Source: Firmicutes bacterium UBA2595 (GTDB taxonomy: Bacteria > Bacillota > Thermincolia > Thermincolales > UBA2595). Taken from it: a stretch of 7,886 nt of DNA. Positions 5,755-7,886 of the stretch are shown one piece after another. The stretch spans positions 589 to 8,474 of the forward strand of contig DDKP01000017.1 of NCBI GenBank assembly GCA_002339745.1, written 5' to 3'. Below the pieces are notes generated by a model. That model ran no database searches and was not told the origin of the DNA. It saw only the letters and a program-made list of their open reading frames with translations. The position numbers and the translations under genes were made by a program. The stretch's first letter is position 1. Each line of letters opens with the position of its first letter.

Positions 5755-7299
5755 CTACGGTTTTCCTCGCTCTCCGTAACGTTTGTGTTTTTTCTCTTTG
5801 TTGAGCGGTTTTCTCGCCGGGCTGTAACTGGGCTGGCGACTCTTGTCCTGGGGTCTCAAAATACTGGGCCTGCTGTTATGCACAGGAACCGGGGACCTGA
5901 ACAGTATGGCTTTCATAGCCTTGCCGTTAAAAGGGACCAGAGGCCAGAGGTACGGGATACCGAAAGGCTTGGTAAAAATCAATAATAAAACAATACCCAA
6001 TAATGCCAGCATGAACCCGGGCAGGCCCATTATTCCCGTCAAAATCAACAACCCCAAACGGAACAGCCGGTTAACCATTCCCAGCTCATAACTGGGCGTA
6101 GAAAAGGTTCCGATTGCCGCTATAGCTATATACAAAATAACTTCGGGATTGAACAGACCCACATTTATTGCTATTTCTCCCAGCATGAAGGCAGCTATCA
6201 GGCCCAGGGCCGTTGCCAGCGGAGACGGGGTGTGGATGGCCGACATCCGCAGAAGGTCAAGGCCTATCTCAGCGCTGATAAATTGCCAGAACAAAGGTAC
6301 TTTAGCCGCTTTCGAAGGACCGATAAATTTCAGGAAAGGCGGCAGCAACTGTGGTTCTTTGATAAAGAGAAACCACAACGGCACTACAAAAATGGATGCA
6401 AAGACGCCAACAAACCTTATCCACCGCAGGTAAGCTCCGACAGTCGAATTCTGCCGGTATTCTTCCGCATGCTGCAGGTGGTGAAAATAGGTGGCCGGAG
6501 TAATGATTACGCTTGGCGAAGTATCCACTATTACAATTACATGGCCTTCCAGGAGATGAACTGCGGCGACATCGGGCCTCTCGGTATACCTTACCTGGGG
6601 AAGAGGGTTCCAGTTTCCCGTAGTAATAAATTCCTCCACGGATTTTTCCGCCATGGGAAGGCCGTCAATTTTTATATCTTTAATCCTGGTCTTGATAGCC
6701 TGAACAATGTCCGGATTGGCTATATCCTCGATATAAACTACGCATATATCCGTTTTGGACCTGGTTCCCGCCGTCAACAGTTCCGTCCTCAGCTTGGGGT
6801 CCCTTAGCCTCCGCCTGATAAGAGCTGTATTGAACAGGATGGTTTCAGTGAAACCGTCCCTCGAACCTCGCACTACCCTTTCAATGTCGGGTTCTTCCGG
6901 TCCCCTGGCAGGATACTTCCTCGCTTCAATCAGAATCACTTCAGACATGCCGTCTACCACCAGGGCAATGAAACCTGAGAGCACTTTGGTAATTACGTCT
7001 TCAAGTTTATCTGTGGGAAGAGCCTTTACGTAAGTGACATATCGCGAAACCAGTTTATGAAGTGTTTGGGGAACGATTTCTTCACGGCTCAAGGCAGAAA
7101 AGTTCTGCATTATTTCTACTATGGGGATATCATTGATCAAGCCGTCGACAAAAATTAAGGCTGCTTTCTTACCCCCGATTTCAAACTCCCTTAAGGCCAT
7201 ATCATAGCTCTTGCCGATTCCCAACTGGTTTTTGAGAATCTCTAGGTTTTCTTCGTATTTTTTACTGACATCATGTATTGAGTTCATTGTTTCCGTCAT
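5755..7299 (-). CDS. spoVAF: Stage V sporulation protein AF (GerA-family membrane protein)
   Basis: SpoVAF is a GerA/GerABKA-family inner-membrane protein of the spore, encoded at the end of spoVA operons that move dipicolinic acid during sporulation and germination. The 514-aa product has a soluble N-terminal part of about 290 residues with GerA-type motifs (EARKYPARGPEEPDIERVVR, then GSRDGFTETILFNTALIRRR, 125-164). Hydrophobic segments follow near 293-313, 364-383, 386-400 and 413-443. A strongly basic polar tail (about 477-514) ends it. I choose ATG 7299 because AGGAG lies 8 nt before it; an in-frame GTG at 7308 would sit on top of that ribosome site. The start overlaps the end of spoVAEA by 29 bases, as expected for an operon. 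Forespore (sigma-G) control is known for spoVA operons, but the promoter is outside the window. Gene order and motifs separate it from the tricistronic GerA receptors. Confidence 0.94.
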   Translation of the reverse strand: MTETMNSIHDVSKKYEENLEILKNQLGIGKSYDMALREFEIGGKKAALIFVDGLINDIPIVEIMQNFSALSREEIVPQTLHKLVSRYVTYVKALPTDKLEDVITKVLSGFIALVVDGMSEVILIEARKYPARGPEEPDIERVVRGSRDGFTETILFNTALIRRRLRDPKLRTELLTAGTRSKTDICVVYIEDIANPDIVQAIKTRIKDIKIDGLPMAEKSVEEFITTGNWNPLPQVRYTERPDVAAVHLLEGHVIVIVDTSPSVIITPATYFHHLQHAEEYRQNSTVGAYLRWIRFVGVFASIFVVPLWFLFIKEPQLLPPFLKFIGPSKAAKVPLFWQFISAEIGLDLLRMSAIHTPSPLATALGLIAAFMLGEIAINVGLFNPEVILYIAIAAIGTFSTPSYELGMVNRLFRLGLLILTGIMGLPGFMLALLGIVLLLIFTKPFGIPYLWPLVPFNGKAMKAILFRSPVPVHNSRPSILRPQDKSRQPSYSPARKPLNKEKKHKRYGERGKP

Positions 7300-7876
7300 T
7301 ATTGCCACTCCTGTCGAGGATTTCCCGCAGAGCCCTGGTCGTCACCGGGGCTCCATTTAAACAATCATCGAAAAAATCCATTTTTCCGGTATCCCCTGTT
7401 CCAATTATCACAGGAACATTCAGCCTGTTCAAAATATCAACCGTATCCCCTTCCAAGTACCGGTGCCCCTTTTCCTCGGGGAAGCCCATTTTGTCGACCG
7501 GCCCGGGGATAACCCTGCATTCACGTGTTACCGATTTATCGACCAGTACTCCTTCCGTTTGGTCTGTGTTGGACGCAACGGCCACTGCCCCAAGCACTTC
7601 AATATCGGGGTGTTCCGCCAGGTACCGGAGAACCTGCTCCCCCCTACCGAACCCCCTCTTACCACGGTCATCGACCATTACCACCACCGGGTCTTGGGGC
7701 GTCATCTTTATAAGTCTGACCACTTCAGGTCCGGAGAGCGGCGTAGGGTTCCCAGTAGTAAGGGAGATAAACCTGGCCCCGATGTTACGGGCAGCGGTTT
7801 CAACCGTTCTCCCGGCTACCCGGTCGCCATCGGTAACCACAATAACCTTCCTGCGTATACCAGGCAAAACTGTCAC
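7271..7876 (-). CDS. spoVAEA: Stage V sporulation protein AE, small soluble SpoVAEA type
   Basis: This is a soluble protein of the spoVA operon, about 200 aa as is usual for the family; its biochemical role in dipicolinate uptake or spore maturation is not established. Motifs seen are KVIVVTDGD (10-18), SLTTGNPTPLSGPE (38-51), VVMVDDRGKRGFGRGE (65-80), VIPGPVDKMG (122-131) and VPVIIGTGDTGKMDFFDD (154-171). No signal peptide or membrane span is seen, so it is distinct from the membrane protein SpoVAEB. It is followed by the overlapping spoVAF, matching the known EA-F order. The start is uncertain. GTG 7876 opens this frame, but it lies inside a GAGGTGA ribosome site that is better spaced for TTG 7867 (198 aa), and the frame stays open to the window edge, so an upstream start is also possible. 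Confidence 0.9.
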   Translation of the reverse strand: MTVLPGIRRKVIVVTDGDRVAGRTVETAARNIGARFISLTTGNPTPLSGPEVVRLIKMTPQDPVVVMVDDRGKRGFGRGEQVLRYLAEHPDIEVLGAVAVASNTDQTEGVLVDKSVTRECRVIPGPVDKMGFPEEKGHRYLEGDTVDILNRLNVPVIIGTGDTGKMDFFDDCLNGAPVTTRALREILDRSGNNDGNNELNT

Positions 7877-7879
7877 CTC
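7873..7879 (-). promoter_or_regulatory. Strong ribosome binding site at the start of spoVAEA
   Basis: GAGGTGA on the minus strand is a 7-base match to the anti-SD complement and ends 5 nt before TTG 7867. It overlaps GTG 7876, which argues against that GTG as start. This supports an N-terminus beginning at (M)PGIRRKVIVVTDGD. Confidence 0.5.
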
Positions 7880-7886
7880 GTTGATA

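Noticed and set aside
6232..6807. 191-codon plus-strand open frame
   Set aside because: It lies wholly antisense inside spoVAF, has no recognisable domain, and its amino acid pattern mirrors the real gene. All other plus-strand frames in the window are likewise shadows of minus-strand genes.
7299..7308. GTG 7308 as the start of spoVAF
   Set aside because: This GTG overlaps the AGGAG ribosome site itself, while ATG 7299 is 8 nt from it, so the shorter start is preferred.
1..7886. Mobile elements, CRISPR arrays, tRNA or rRNA genes, phage or defence genes
   Set aside because: No transposase-like frame, spaced repeat array, cloverleaf or rRNA-like stretch was seen; the window is dense with ordinary chromosomal genes.

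Overview
The window looks like chromosome of an endospore-forming, probably anaerobic Firmicute. Two spoVA-operon genes (spoVAEA, spoVAF) point to an endospore former. An oxygen-sensitive type of [4Fe-4S] CoA-dehydratase activase, moderate GC content and strong AGGAGG-type ribosome binding sites suggest a clostridial lineage such as the Desulfotomaculum/Pelotomaculum relatives. That placement is inference from gene content; there is no rRNA here. Every gene I can support lies on the minus strand, so transcription runs from the high-coordinate end to the low one.

Layout in direction of transcription. (1) 7876-5755: the end of a spoVA operon, spoVAEA overlapping spoVAF, closed by a hairpin at 5691-5712. 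(2) 5579-2489: three overlapping genes. The first two are DUF2229-type, HgdB-like proteins (COG3580-like and COG3581-like) and the third is a BadF/HgdC-type ATPase. They overlap by 4 and 16 bases and look translationally coupled. Together they carry the parts found fused in very long 'CoA-substrate-specific enzyme activase' proteins, but no dehydratase, reductase or CoA-transferase partner is present in the window. (3) 2405-1047: a TrpB2-type stand-alone tryptophan synthase beta subunit, with a possible promoter and a perfect 12-bp palindrome just upstream and a hairpin terminator just downstream. (4) 813-1: the 5' three quarters of a type II branched-chain amino acid aminotransferase (ilvE), running off the left edge. 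It has its own possible promoter and a leader region of about 130 nt that holds a short Ile-rich reading frame.

The functional themes are spore maturation and dipicolinate transport (spoVA), an orphan ATP-driven low-potential electron-transfer module (activase cluster), and PLP-dependent amino acid metabolism (trpB2, ilvE). Apart from the tightly coupled activase cluster and the spoVA pair, I see no strong evidence that the blocks cooperate. The observations most worth following up are the orphan split activase module, the Ile-rich leader frame in front of ilvE, and an in-frame amber codon that splits a two-helix hydrophobic reading frame in that same leader. No tRNA, rRNA, CRISPR, insertion sequence or phage feature was seen, and no gene-free stretch exceeds about 235 bases.
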